NCBI RefSeq assembly: GCF_020906515.1
Contig: NC_085855.1
Span: 682,001-746,000, forward strand
DNA: 64,000 nucleotides
Direction: 5' to 3'
From: Vanrija pseudolonga
Taxonomy: Eukaryota > Basidiomycota > Tremellomycetes > Trichosporonales > Trichosporonaceae
The stretch's first letter is position 1, and every line of letters begins with the position of its first letter. Position numbers and translations under genes: made by a program. A model generated the notes under the pieces. It saw only the letters and a program-made list of their open reading frames with translations, made no database searches and was not told where the DNA came from. Below are positions 13,588 through 25,600 of this stretch, piece after piece.

Positions 13588-14419
13588 ATATAGATGCGCT
13601 TGGACTTGTACACGAGTAGATCTTGTAGACTGCATTGGGACTAATGCATATTAATCTGGCTACGATGTTGGGGCGAAGGGTGGAGTTGGGGAGGGCGGGA
13701 ATCAGGATGCTTGATGGCTTGCGACTGGGCTGCCCAAGGGACATTGTGAGTGTCGACGTCAGAAGTCATTCTCGCCCAGGAGTTTGATTCTTGACCAAAC
13801 GCATGCGCCCGTCTGTCCAGGACAAGATACACTCTGCCGTATGCTGTTCGACGCTGCAAGAGGATCGAGCTCTACGGGAACGGGTGCTGAAGTGGCGGTT
13901 GTCGCCGGCATTGTCGGGTTGGAGGCCAACTGCAATACCAACCACCTACATACCACGCTGCTCTCCGTGCCGCCCACCGACTATAAAACCCTTTCTCGTC
14001 AGGAAGAGAGGTTCGAACGCTCAAGGGGCCAATCCCTTCAGCTTTGATTGAACACGGCTTCACCAGCGGAAGGTGCCGTGAGTAGTTATGTACATACCCG
14101 TGTGTCTGTGGAGGAGCAGTTCGACCACGCACCCAACATCGTCGCACCCAGTGTCGTCTGCTCTCATGCGTATGCCCCCTGTCGACGTGTATACCTGCAC
14201 ACTTCTTCCATCTCTTTCATGATGCGCAGAGTTCAGCCAGGCCGGGGCAGTGCCATCAACGGCTGGGAGGCATGTGGCACCTTAACTTCCCCGCGAGCAC
14301 ACCTCTTCACATTTACCCATCCTGTTCAACGTCTGCACAATCACCCCCTTCCGGCCTGGAATCACCACATGCCCACATTACTGCACCTCATTCCTCGACT
14401 ACAATAACCACACAAGCCC
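13588..14419. other. Convergent intergenic region
   Basis: 832 nt between the 3' ends of EF-3 and the CFEM gene. A CTATAAAACC sequence occurs near 13980 but no coding frame or RNA gene could be tied to it. Confidence 0.5.
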
Positions 14420-15849
14420 CTACTCCCACTCCCGGCCCTTGCCCTTGCCCTTGTCGATCGCGCTGCGCCTCCGCTCAGCGAGGAAAGCGTTCCCCGCGGC
14501 AAAGTCGCTCTCGAGCGCGCTGTCATTGTCCCACAGGGTAAGCTGGTGCTGGTCGCGCGCGGCGATCCCGAGGCTGTCGTTGCCGTGCCCGTGCGAGTGG
14601 CCGTCGAACCCGGTGCCCGTTGACGCCGCGGACGGCGGGGGACTGTGCCCCGGCCGCGGGGAGCTGGGGTTGACGCGCTGCGCGACGAACACGTCCGCGT
14701 GCGACAGCGACGAGGACGCCAGGCTCGCCCTGTCCGCCGCGGCCTGCGTGCGCGCCGAGAGGCGGTTGGTGAACCTGCTTGCTGCGGACAGCGGGGGCTC
14801 GTCATAGTCGGTCTCGTGGTCGTCGCTGCCTTGCTCGTCGCGCTCGCGCCCGCGCGCCTCGTCCTCCCACTGCACGTCGCGCCTGCTGCGGCCGACGCCG
14901 ACGCCAAAGCTCTCGCCCGTCTCGCGGTCGTCGCCGTCCCCGGCGCCGTCGCGCTCGGCCATCTCCCACTCCTCCTGCGTCATGCGGTTGGTGAACTTTT
15001 TCTTGGTCGAGCCGCTACCAACGGGCGCGGGGAGAGGCCCACCAAACGGGCGCGAAGGCAGAAAAAAGCTCTCCATGCCGACAAAGCTCTCGTCCTGGCC
15101 GCCGCCGCCGCGCGAGCGCGCGCGCGAGTGCTGCGTAAAGTGCGCCGCGGGGGGACGCGACATGCTCCCGTGCGTCGCGTGCTTGCTGCCTCCGCTCGTG
15201 ACGCCCGACCACGCGCTCGCGGCGGCTTGTTGTGCGGCGCGACGCGCCTGGTTCCGGCAGCTGATGAAGCCGAGCGCCAGGGCGAACAGCAGGATGAGCG
15301 AGCAGACGGACGACATCTGCACGAAAAAAGGGGGGGGGGGGGGGGTCAGTGGCGAGGAAGCAGATGGAGCCAGCCGGGGGACGAAACTTACGATCGCTTG
15401 GATGTCCCACACGGCATGGTTGTACACCAGCGGCGCGAGGTACGAGTTTGTCGCGACGGCCGGCAGGCCGTCGCTCGTGATGGTCGTGAGGCGGGTCCCG
15501 GCCTGTGTGTGGTGTGGTGAGCTGTGTGGACACGCTCTCTCTCCTGGCATCATCCCCCGCCGCGCTCCGTGCCACTCACGACACTTTCGCACAGCGTCTC
15601 GGCATACGAGCGTGCGAGATGAAAGTCGTCGCCGAGGCACACGGCGTTCCAGCACTGTTGCACCGAGGCGAGAAAGACGGTCGAGTGGCACAGGCACGGG
15701 AGCGAGCTGAAGCCGCCGCACGCCGTCGTGTTCCCGAGCGCAAAGCACCCCGTTGCGCATGCTGGGACCGTGGTTGTCGTCGTCGGTGTTGGCGCGACTG
15801 GCATTTCGACGAGGTTCGGCGGCGGAGGCGCGCCAGGGGGAGGGGGCAT
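14420..15849 (-). CDS. CFEM-domain single-pass membrane protein
   Basis: Three exons on the reverse strand, 15849-15580, 15502-15392 and 15316-14420, join to 425 residues. Residues 31-87 carry eight Cys in CFEM spacing (C31, C35, C44, C52, C54, C66, C71, C87), the fungal cell-surface fold used by heme-scavenging and adhesion proteins. I see no Asp just before the fourth Cys, where heme-binding CFEM proteins keep an axial ligand, so heme binding is doubtful. Residues about 131-147 (LILLFALALGFISC) form one membrane span. The remaining 280 residues are a charged, disordered cytosolic tail. The start at 15849 leaves no signal peptide; an in-frame ATG near 15978 would add CAWCDGCCSLLSVLSVL, a possible signal. 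A TATA-like GTATATAC near 15962-15969 on this strand argues for the shorter form. Function unknown. Confidence 0.8.
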
Positions 15850-16336
15850 GGTGAGATGGCTGGCCTTTGACGTGGTGATGGTCGAGGTTGACGATGAGTT
15901 GAGATCGAGGACAGACAGGACAGACAACAACGAACAACAGCCGTCGCACCACGCACACACCGTATATACAACGGGCATTCTTGCCACCACCCCGTCCTTT
16001 GAGCCCATCCTTTGACTTGGCACGCGCCCACCTCGCAACCTCGCTACCTGTTCGCTCGCCGCGCGCGGAACTGACGCTCGCTCGCTTGCTCCGCGGCGAG
16101 AACAATGCGAGCGAACAACTTAACCTCCGCCTGATCCGCCACAATGGCGTCGGCGTGCCTGGCTGCATATCTGCCTGCCGCCTCGTGCCGGTGTCCTTTG
16201 TGGCAGCAAACGTGACGTCGACGCCCAGATGCTTCCCCCTCCCTCCCTCCCTCCCTCCTTTGAGCATGCAGTGTTGTACATGGTACTGGTACAATGATGC
16301 GAGCGAGATGCTAACGCTCGTTCTTCTCTACCTCTA
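15850..16336. other. Intergenic region between CFEM gene and XPT1
   Basis: 487 nt containing the 3' flank of XPT1 and the promoter of the CFEM gene, both on the reverse strand. A CCTCCCTCCCTCC tract lies near 16240. Part of it may be coding if the upstream CFEM start is used. Confidence 0.4.
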
Positions 16337-18930
16337 CTATGCCGGTACCTCCGATGGCGCCGGTAACACCCAAGGCCAGTTAGGCCTCTCCCATCGCACG
16401 TACTTGTTCTCCCCGCCAAACTCGTCCTCCATCCACTTGCTGAGGCTCAGGCGCACGACCTCGCGCGCATAGTCTGGCTGGTCGTCATTGATACACAGCA
16501 TCGAGATCTCGGGGTCCGCGTCAATCTCCTTCAACGCCTTGTGCAAGTGCAGCACAGTGTGCACCATGGCAAACTTGACATGTGACGTGCCTGCAGCGCG
16601 TGAGTGTGCGAACTTGCCACACCAAGGCACTGTACTCACCATAAACGTAAGCGTAGCGCGAGAGCAGCTTGACAACCCAGTTGCGCAGGTTGACGCCGGC
16701 GTCGGCGCGTGCCGGTGCGCCCTCCCACACGTCCTGTCCGCGGCGCACATTCGCAGCCATCGAGAAGTCGGCGTCGCGCCAATTCGGCGTGAGGGGGAGG
16801 ATCGGCTCGGGGCGATGCCACATTCCCTCGGGCGCCTTCTTGGTTGGATGGAAGACTGCCTCCTCGTCGGGCAGGAACGCAGACAGGCCACGTATGCCAG
16901 AGGCGGTGACGAGCGCGGTGATCAGGCAGTCGCCACACGCTGGCTTCTCAAACGCCAAGGACGTGAAGATCTCGTGCGCCTCAAACTCGGTCGAGTGGTC
17001 GAAGAAATTGCGTGGCAGGCACTGCATGATGGAGAAGTAGCAGGTACGCTCCTTCTCCACCTCGGGGTCGGAGGGCAGGTGACCGTCGAAGGAAGCTGCT
17101 CGTGTGAGTGGTCTGGTCTGGTCGCGTGAGCACCGAGTGCCTGTACTTACACCACTTGTAGAAACTGTTCTTGGGGTCCTCCCAGCCGCCGTGGCGGTCG
17201 AGATACGGCACGTCGACAATCGTCTCACGGCGGCCGCTCTTGACGACAACAACGTCACCCTCATCGCCCTTGTCGACGCCAAGGACGCGGCGCAGCTCGT
17301 CACGGGCGCTGGCGCCCCACTTGCCCTCGGGGCCGCCGACACGGGCGACAATAAAGCTCCACAGGAGGGCCTCGCGCCAACGCTCAATCTGGAGCTGAGT
17401 GACAAGCCACGACATTTCAATGTCGCCAACGCCGCGCGTGCTCTCGCGGAACGTACGCGTCGTCGCCTCGGCGAGCGGCTCGGCGAACATGATGGTCGCC
17501 TCGTGTGTCAAGCTGCGCGACATGGCCTTGGGCATGTGGTGCTCGTACATGCGCTGGCGTGTCGTGAACCGCTGAGAGATGAGGTACGCCGCGTGCTGCA
17601 GGCCGCCCCACTCGCCCGAGCTCGACAAGAGCGTCGGCGTGAGCTTTGGCTCGACCGTCATGCCCGGGTCGAGACGGTGAACGGGGCCGAGGAGAGGGTG
17701 GTGGAAGTCGGTGGGGGCCATGATCTGGAGGCTGAACATGTCGTCGTTGGACATGATATAGGTGTCGGCGAGGCCAGGGATCATGCCGACGCGGTTCTCG
17801 ATCGAGAAGCTGTTGAACGTCGGGAGCGACTTGCGCTGCCAGTCCTCCTCGTCGAGCTTGGAAATACTTGGCGGCGTCTTGCCGTCGTTGTCGCGGGGGA
17901 GACGGAAGAGGTCGGGGTGGAAGTGGTTGCGGAGGTTGCCCTTGTCTTCGGTGTTGAGCCACTCTGGAATCTGGCCCATCCGCCAGTGGGTCCCGGATGC
18001 CACAGTGCCGTTGGCGACGAGAGCCTCGGCTTCTGGCGGCACCTCGGCGCCCTCTGGAAGGTCGTACGCCGCCGACACGAGGTGCACTGCACCGACATAC
18101 TTGCCGAGCGCCATGGCACCAGATCGAACCGCGCCGCGAAGCTCGCCGTTGTCTCTCCAGTGGCGGAACTTGCCCTTGAGCGACTGGATGTTCTCCTCGT
18201 TGACCTTGGAGTCCTTGGCAGGGCCAAAGTATGGTGACGTTGCGTTGACATACATGTACACGAGGTCGATGGGAGCTTGGGTGTGTGAACGCCCGCCGAC
18301 TGGCAGCTGACCAGTGACGTAAAAGTGGGAAAGGAGGTCGAGCCTTGGACGCGAGTCCATGGGCAGAAGGAGGCGTGGTGGTGGCGCGGTTAGTCGCTTG
18401 ACGGGCACGAGAAGGTGGGTCTGGTCGCTCGCAATGGCGTAGCCTTCAGACTCGGGCCCCGTCGTGTTGCCATAGTACGAGTAGGCGTCGTCGTCGTCGT
18501 CGTCGTAGGACCACTTGGGGATGTCCTGTGGCGTCTCGATGGGACGGATGATCCTTGTGGCAAGGTCCGTGGGGAGGATGAGGTGATAGGTGATGAGGAC
18601 GGACACGAGACCTGCGATACAGAGAGCCACTGTGCGTGTTGTCCGCATGCCCATGAAGGGGCGCAGTCGGCGTGTCGATGGCGAGCCGACATACTTGAAT
18701 ATTGGGCGTGCAGCCTCGAGGTCCATGTCGGAGCCACTGCTGCCCGAGCTTTCGTCGTCGGACGAGGCGGTCGCGTACCGCGCAGCAGGAGCGTACTTGT
18801 CGCTCCGTGGTGCTTGAGACGCCGAGTGCGCCGCCATTGCCTGGAGCAGGCTGTTGTTGTCTGTGCTTGCCTGCCGCACGGGGGTGTACCGTGGTGTTGT
18901 GTCGCGCTCGAATACAATGGGCCACTTCAT
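16337..18930 (-). CDS. XPT1: Stealth-family xylosylphosphotransferase (Xpt1-like)
   Basis: Exons 18930-17151, 17095-16640 and 16590-16337 join in frame to 829 residues. A Ser/Asp-rich cytosolic tail is followed by a signal anchor at about 101-119 (VALCIAGLVSVLITYHLIL), typical of type II Golgi proteins. Stealth regions follow: CR1 IDLVYMYVN at 221, CR2 around 370-400 (FNSFSIENR, then YIMSNDDMFS), CR3 with HMPKAMSRSL, and CR4-like sequence near the end. The Stealth fold transfers sugar-1-phosphate; Cryptococcus Xpt1 adds xylose-phosphate to mannose on glycans in the Golgi. I infer the same activity here. Long fungal Stealth proteins outside yeast models are usually annotated this way. It lies in tandem upstream of the CFEM gene. 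Confidence 0.88.
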
Positions 18931-19608
18931 GAAGACGAGGACGAGTGGGGGGAGGGGTGTGTGCCAACTCGGCGAGTGGCTAGGCAATCTAGTTATAAGG
19001 AGGCATTGAGCGCGCGCAGTAGGGATTGTAAGGGTTGGAGATGGGCGCGCGGTCGGGATGCAAGGAGATGTGATGCTGTTGCTGCTGCGGCAGCTCGCAG
19101 TGGTGTGTTGGTGATATAAACCGCAGTCCGGCACTTGCTTGGGATTGTCGGCGCGGTCTTCGCAGCTGTCTGGACTTCTTGTCTTTGCCTATCCTGGTGC
19201 CTATAGGTGTGGCAGTTTCAGCATTGTCCTCTTGGCAGCAACGGGGGTGTGCGTGTACTGTATGCACGGCGAGAGTGATGAGAGAGTGTGGTTGGGTGCG
19301 TAGGTGGGGTCGGTGGTCGGTCGTCGTTGTGGAGTGGGCAGCTGAGGAGGTAGCCCTCGTCGTCACACGAGCGAGCGAGCCGAGGTGAGGGTAGGGGATG
19401 TCCCGATGCTGCGCGCGCTGAGCGTGTTGTATCAATAGAGAAGGGGCTATTTGGAGCCTTGGCGCCCGCAGCAGCAGCAGCAGCGGCCATCCTAAACACG
19501 TCGCGCAGCAGCAGGCAACTCTAAAATCAACTCGTCGTCGGCAACCTCGCAGCTCGATGCGCAGCAGTCACAGCCCGCTCAAATGATTGTCCCAAAGGCT
19601 GGCGACAC

Positions 19609-19637
19609 TGCAGCAGCAGCAGCAGCAGCAGCAGCAG
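19609..19637 (+). repeat. (GCA)n trinucleotide repeat
   Basis: About nine uninterrupted GCA/CAG units in non-coding sequence. Likely length-variable. Confidence 0.9.
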
Positions 19638-22591
19638 GCGTGTACACTGGCATCCTTGTTCCTCTCAGTCTGCGCAGTCACATCTTTCCTTATTGTCTGC
19701 GCGTCTGCGGGCATGGCAAAAGCGGGTTGTTGCAAGGGGGACAAGGGAGGAGGTTTAATGCGCAGTCAAAGGTCGCAGCAGCTCTAAAGGTGGAGCTGCA
19801 GCCAGCCAGCACTAATCAGTCAGTCATGACGTTCAGGGCGGCCCGCTGTGAATCTCCCCCCCCTCACATCACACGACCTTGGCACCAACCCTGGCAGGCT
19901 AATGCATCACAGTGCTGCGTGCCAGTGCGGGCAGTCAGTGCCAAGCATCAGTGCCACGCGCGGCCTGCATACAAGTTCCGTGACTGCTCGCAGTCAGGCT
20001 GAAACGACACCTTAGAATCCACAGTCCTTTACGACGGGCTGTAGCTGTGCACACCGCAGCAAGCGCATGCAGAGCCAGCCGTCTGCTGCCCATCCCCCGC
20101 CCGCGCGCGCAACTGATGCACGACAATGCTCAATCTGGATCAGTGGTGGTGGCGCGCATCGGCTGGCCCAGATTTGGTACAGCGCTGGCTAAATCCAGTA
20201 GCTAGGCGGGTATTAATAAACTGCGCATTGGGCGGCACAGTGTTGTCGTTGCCGACGCAGACGACGAGACCCGCGGGGGGCGCCACCCAGCCGCAGTCGG
20301 TCGGTCGTTGGATCAGTGGCACAATGGCACAATGGCGAGCAGCAGGGCGGTGAATGCAGTGAGCAGCAGCAGCCGCCGCCGCGCATTGCGCCTTCAGAAC
20401 GTTGCCTACTGGCTGCTGCTGAGCACGCAACCGCGCAGTGATCAACGGCACCATCGACGCCGCCGATAACAGCCGCCACATGTCGCACCTGGCCGCGCCA
20501 TGCGAGTGCGCGGCGAGCACCACATGCTCCTCACTGTGTCGAGTCGAGTGGTGGACGTGGCGGGTCTAGGCTGTGCCGGGCTATGCCAGGCTCAGTCCAG
20601 AACGCAACGCAGCCTCGGCAGACGGGGAGCGAGGTCAAGAGCAACCAACAACTGCTCGCTACCTCTCGAACAATCGAGTCCATCACGACGTATCACGATC
20701 AGCCCGACAATCACCACCTCCACGTCCTCCTCCTCCACCTCCACCGCGGTCACCAGCGGGGAGGACGCAAGCTCGGCGAGCAGAAGCGAGGCCGAAGGCC
20801 GCCCGCCCGCCCGCCGCCCGGCCTCCGTGCGCGCACGCGCGCTTGCTCGCCGATGGGAACGAGTGCGTGTGCGTTGCCGTAGGCGTGCGCGGGGTGGGTG
20901 GGCATTGCGGGCGGGCGTGATCAGATCGGATCGTGGCAGACGACAACTGGCAACGACGACGACGACGACGACTCCAGGCTCCACACTCAGGCTTCGGTGT
21001 TGGCTGAGGGGCTCTCGAGGTGTCGTGTGCCACTCTGTCTGTTGCCTGCGAGCGTCGATGCCATGACACTTTCCGATGTTGCCGAGCACTTTCCGGCGGG
21101 CGCGGCGGGGATCTGAGACACCACAGCCCAGCCTGGACCACGGGCGATCCATGAATGTGCGGCGGGAGTAAACCCACGTGGCATGTCCGAGTGGCCGGAG
21201 TGCGGCCCCCTCTCCGCCCCTCACTCACTCACTCACCACGTCACCAGCCGCCCGATTGTTGGTGGCATTCCGCGTCGCACACGACTTTTTGGCCCAGCGA
21301 TCACATTCCCACACCGTTCCCACGACGTGCATGCACCCACATTGACCCATTCAGCTCCTCCGCGGATCGCGGGACGTCACATCAATGCGTCACTGCTGCC
21401 TGCTGAACACACGCACTTCTCACGCACAAGTGCGCGCGGGCGCGCGGGGAGCACTCCCCTCCCCGATTAGGAGGCTTTTTTTTTTCGAGGCCGCCGCTCG
21501 CTCACGACTAACTTTTGCGCTTGGTGTCTATGCCGTTACGCAGGACATGTGCGCAACGCGGTGTACGACGCGCGCGCCAACTGCTCGTGTGGCGGATCTG
21601 GCTGTGGGGGGCTTTAGTCGAGCGAGTTGCGTAGCTGCCGTCGGACTCGTACCTGCGTACGGCCGTACGGCTACCGCGCGAGAATGCATTGTCAGCAGCT
21701 TGGGGGTTGGTGACGCCGCCCCGCGCGCCACCACCATCATTGAGCGAATAACGCCCTCGGCGGCGTGCGACGACAGGAAGAACAGGACAGGACGCGAGCG
21801 CCGATCGAGCAACATGCGCGCGCGCGCAAGCGCGCACGGTTACTACTCGCAGTGTGCCTCGGGCGTCGGGGTGGCGGGGTGTGGCCCACCGTGGCTTGCG
21901 CTGCTGCCCGCACCGCTGCAAGGTGCCGTGCGGATCCCGACGCCGCCTGCCTGCCCAGCCTGCCCAGCGCAGCCGCCGAGCTGAGCGGCTCATGGCCGTT
22001 GCCGAAGGGCATGGCATGCTTTGCCACTGTCCTGCCCAGCCTTGGCGGAGGAGTGCGTGACGTGAAGGGCGCCGCGCTGGCTGCGCTGCGCCGCGCCGCG
22101 CTGTGGCGTTGTGGCGTGCAAACTCTGGCCGGACCGGAGCCACCGACCGGTAGTGCAAACCAGGACTCTTTTTTTTTTTTTTGTGCAAGTGTTTTCCGTA
22201 TCGGTATTCCATTAGCACCAAGAGTCGTCGCGACATGGTCGTCTGACTGCTCGGCGCGATCCGACTGGCTGACAGCGCCGGCCGCGCCCGAGTACGCGGC
22301 ATGCAGCTAGCTGCGCGTCGGTGCATGCACCCCATACCGCTGTTGAGCCCCGACCCTATTCCCATCTTGGCGTCGGTGAGCTAGCGCCGTTATGCTGGAT
22401 GCCGGAACCCATTGTCTGCAACGCACTGGCCTTGTCTAGTCGCGCCGACGGAGACCAAGAGACTCCGTGGTGACACTGGCTGGGGTCCGGCTGGCTGGCT
22501 GGGCTCTCAGAGGGCTGGGCAACTTGACACATGCCGCGCCTCCTCGCTCAGGCGCTCAGGGTTGGTCGACTAACGATTATCGGGAGATTGC

Positions 22592-22618
22592 TCGCTGGCT
22601 GGCTGGCTGGCTGGCTGG
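22592..22618 (+). repeat. (GGCT)n tetranucleotide repeat
   Basis: Five to six perfect GGCT units followed by two copies of GGTGCGCT-type sequence. A simple repeat in the gene desert. Confidence 0.85.
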
Positions 22619-25600
22619 TGCGCTGGTGCGCTGGTGCCAGGGGTGTGGAACATGCAGGACGGACGAGTCCGGTGACTAGCCAGGGATCACCACCGACAGC
22701 CAGGTCCTCCCTCCTTCCACTGCAGGTCGGACACGTACGCGACGGGTTCGTCGCCACGACCGCCTACCACTGTCTCTATTCCGAAGCCCTGTTGCACATG
22801 CCCTAAGCCGCAGGGAAAGACTGCGCGACGACTACTGTGTTAGGGCATCTTCAGCTGCGCACACGCGGGGTCGGGTGCGAAGGGGCCATGCCAATAGTCA
22901 AAGGCCTAATGGACAAGCGTTTGGCGCGAACGACACTGGCTTGGATCGTTGGTTGGCGTTGCCTCGCGACCAGATCTGCTTTAGCATTCCATTCGTGCAT
23001 TCGAGTGTCACACGACACCTTGTTACGAGGCCCATCATTGGGGGTGGGTGGTGGGCAGGAGCGTCCCTTGACACCACATGACTCGCTGCGGATGACAATG
23101 GCCGTACGAATCATATGACGACGAAAGAGTATCCTCCCGCACCTCGCTTCGGTGGTATCGCTGTTGACAAGCAGCCAACTAGCCGCATTCAGAGGCACGC
23201 CCGCAAGCACACCCGCTCTCGGTCATCAAGGATGTATGGTTTCGGGCAAAACTTTGTCCTGTGGTTGGACCCGAAATCTGATTAGAAATGCGCCCCCCCC
23301 ACCCCACCAACCAGGCGGGGTTTGCACGGCGCTAGTGGCGGTTGGCAGTTTGGCTCCAAGCACATGTCCTCCCCCACCCCACACTGTTGCGTAACCGCCG
23401 GCATGCGCTGCAACCCGTTCTGCAACCGCAACAAGCGAGCGAGCGGAGGGGGGCGTGCGCACTGCCTCCCCGCGCTCATCTTCCGCTGTGCCCGTATGCC
23501 TGCGGCCTCGACCTCGGCGTGAGGCCGGGCTGCCAGCGGCCCGCACTTGCCGGCGCCTAAGTCGTAGGCGACGACCATGTCGGCGGTTGGGTTGTCCTCG
23601 TATCTCGGTAGCACGTAGCAACGTCGAGCGTCAGTCATGGCGTGATGTACTGCATTGTTACATCGCTCTGGTGTAACGCTTGCTCGCTCGCTCAGGCCAG
23701 GGGGGTTTGATATGTCGCTTGCTTCCCGAGGCTCCCACGAGAACAAGTGTGTATGCATCGGGGGGTGTCCGAGCTGAATTGCGCCTCTGTCACGGACCAA
23801 AGGCTAGATGCCACAGGCCCCCCCTCGGCTCCCCGATCTGCACAGCACATCAACACAATAGCACATCCCTCGGCAGTCGTGACGCCAGCCGTGACGTGCT
23901 GTCCGACGACTGGCGGCCAAGCGCAAGCCTTCACACGCTTCGCGGTGTGGCATGTAGATCTCATCGGACAGCAGCCTGGGAACGACAAGGCGTCGATTGC
24001 AAGGAACCCCCGCGGTGCCTTGGTCGTGACCCGGTGTTGCTTGATTACTATTGTCATTATCCCCCACTCGCGCAGCGCCACAGTGCCCACAAAAGCTTAA
24101 CAACGGCACCGGGAAGTGTGGCGCCCTCGACCGCCCGACCGCCCGTGGGACTGAGCTTGTCTAGCGAACAATGTGATGTATGCATCTCCTTTCCCGAGCG
24201 CGAACGATGCGTACGCACACACAGGGGCCAGCCAGTCTTACGCAGCTCACAGGAGTCAAGAGCCAACATGCACCAATTTACGCGCAAGCAAAGTAAGCAA
24301 GGCAAGCCGTCGGGCGATTGTCAAAGGAACCCGTACGTACTGACTGACGCGCGCGTATGTACCCACGTCGAATCCGTGCAATCCGTAAACCGAGGACGGA
24401 ACCGTGAGCTGTGTGCGTGCGTGTATCCGTCAACGCAGCTCACACGGTCCAAACACCTTCCGCCTTGGCACCGGATCGGGCGGCATTCTTCCACCAGGCT
24501 GGCTCCTTAGCTGCTCCTGCTGTAGCAGCTCCGCCGTGTTTGTTTGGGGCGGCAGCACGCACCCGAACACCCGCTGTTTGCTTGCGTGGAGATGCAACGG
24601 CGGACGGCACCCCGCTCTGACTCTTCTTGCCGCTCTGGTACGGCGACAACATTGCCAGTCGCCGATGTGTCGGATCTGGCCGGTTTGGGGGGCCGCTCTA
24701 ACGGTCTTGTCCTTGTCGTCGACGGTCCTTGTCGTCGACGTCGACCACGTCTACAAACGCCACAACGCCCGCCAGACCAGCCATGACAGGGCTGGCGGCG
24801 CAGCGAGGCTGTAGCCAAAGGGGTCCTTCGGAGCAAGGTTGGGACGCCTCCACGCCTCGCCCAGGGCCCAGAGAACAGGAGGACAACAGGGGCGGGATGG
24901 CTGTCCTGCCTATACGTGCTTCTTGTGCGCTCCCAAGGATACGGATGTACCTGGGTATACCTCTCAGGGAATAGAACCGAGGCGACGGCGGCAGCAGCTG
25001 CAGCAGCAGCAGGACAGGAGGACACTGCCGGCTGACGGCTGACGTGCTGCACCTCAGGCGCGACAGATCTCGTCATGCCAATTACGGCGTGTGCTCTTCG
25101 CTGCGGTAGTCGGTGCGGGGTCGTCGGACCGACGTTGTGGGTGCTGTCCGCACAGTGCGTGGGTACTGTCGGTGCTGCTGCCGCCACATCCGACCCGACG
25201 ACAGCTGGTGCGCTGGCGGCAAGCTGCCAGTCCACTCTTCCGTATCCGTCCGTCCGCTGAGCCGTAACGGCTTGTGCATCGACTCGGTGTCCACCCCCCT
25301 CCCCCTTCCGCCACGACACGTCACGGCGCGCGCGTGAGAACCAATGTAAACATGATTTTTTTTTTGCTTTCTTGCTGTACTTCCATGCGAACCGGCGGCT
25401 CGCCAAACTCAAAGCGCGTATCTCCAAACGTATGACCAAGACCGCAAGGACTTCTCCGCATAAACCATTGTAAACAGATGGGTCACTCCGGGCCGGGACG
25501 AGCACATGTCCACTCTAACACCTGCACCGCCCGCTCTCGGTCGTCGCACGGGTCAACTGGCCCGCACCGAAGACCCGGCCAGAGAGCCGGCGTGGGGAGG

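Noticed and set aside
10447-13635. A 1,062-codon open frame on the reverse strand, antisense to EF-3
   Set aside because: Strong codon bias of a highly expressed GC-rich gene removes antisense stops. The antisense protein has no domain and is full of shadow patterns of EF-3 codons.
13980-14050. CTATAAAA followed by GGTTCGAACG, suggesting a tRNA or Pol III gene
   Set aside because: The stem around the T-loop-like sequence does not pair, and no D-arm, anticodon arm or acceptor stem could be found.
15550-16294. Long reverse frame reading through the CFEM gene introns from about 16294
   Set aside because: The frame mixes intron and promoter sequence; the spliced model with eight spaced Cys and a membrane span is far more coherent.
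22168-22181. T-run as a Pol III terminator
   Set aside because: No A/B box or other Pol III gene upstream on the + strand; homopolymers are common in these deserts.
21508-22365. A 285-codon reverse frame in the upstream desert
   Set aside because: Contains a poly-K run from a T homopolymer and Arg/Ala-rich low-complexity sequence; several other frames are open over the same bases.
23680-25505. Open frames of 276 (+) and 332 (-) codons in the upstream desert
   Set aside because: Composition is unlike the real proteins here, no motif or family pattern is seen, and chance open frames of this size are common in GC-rich DNA.
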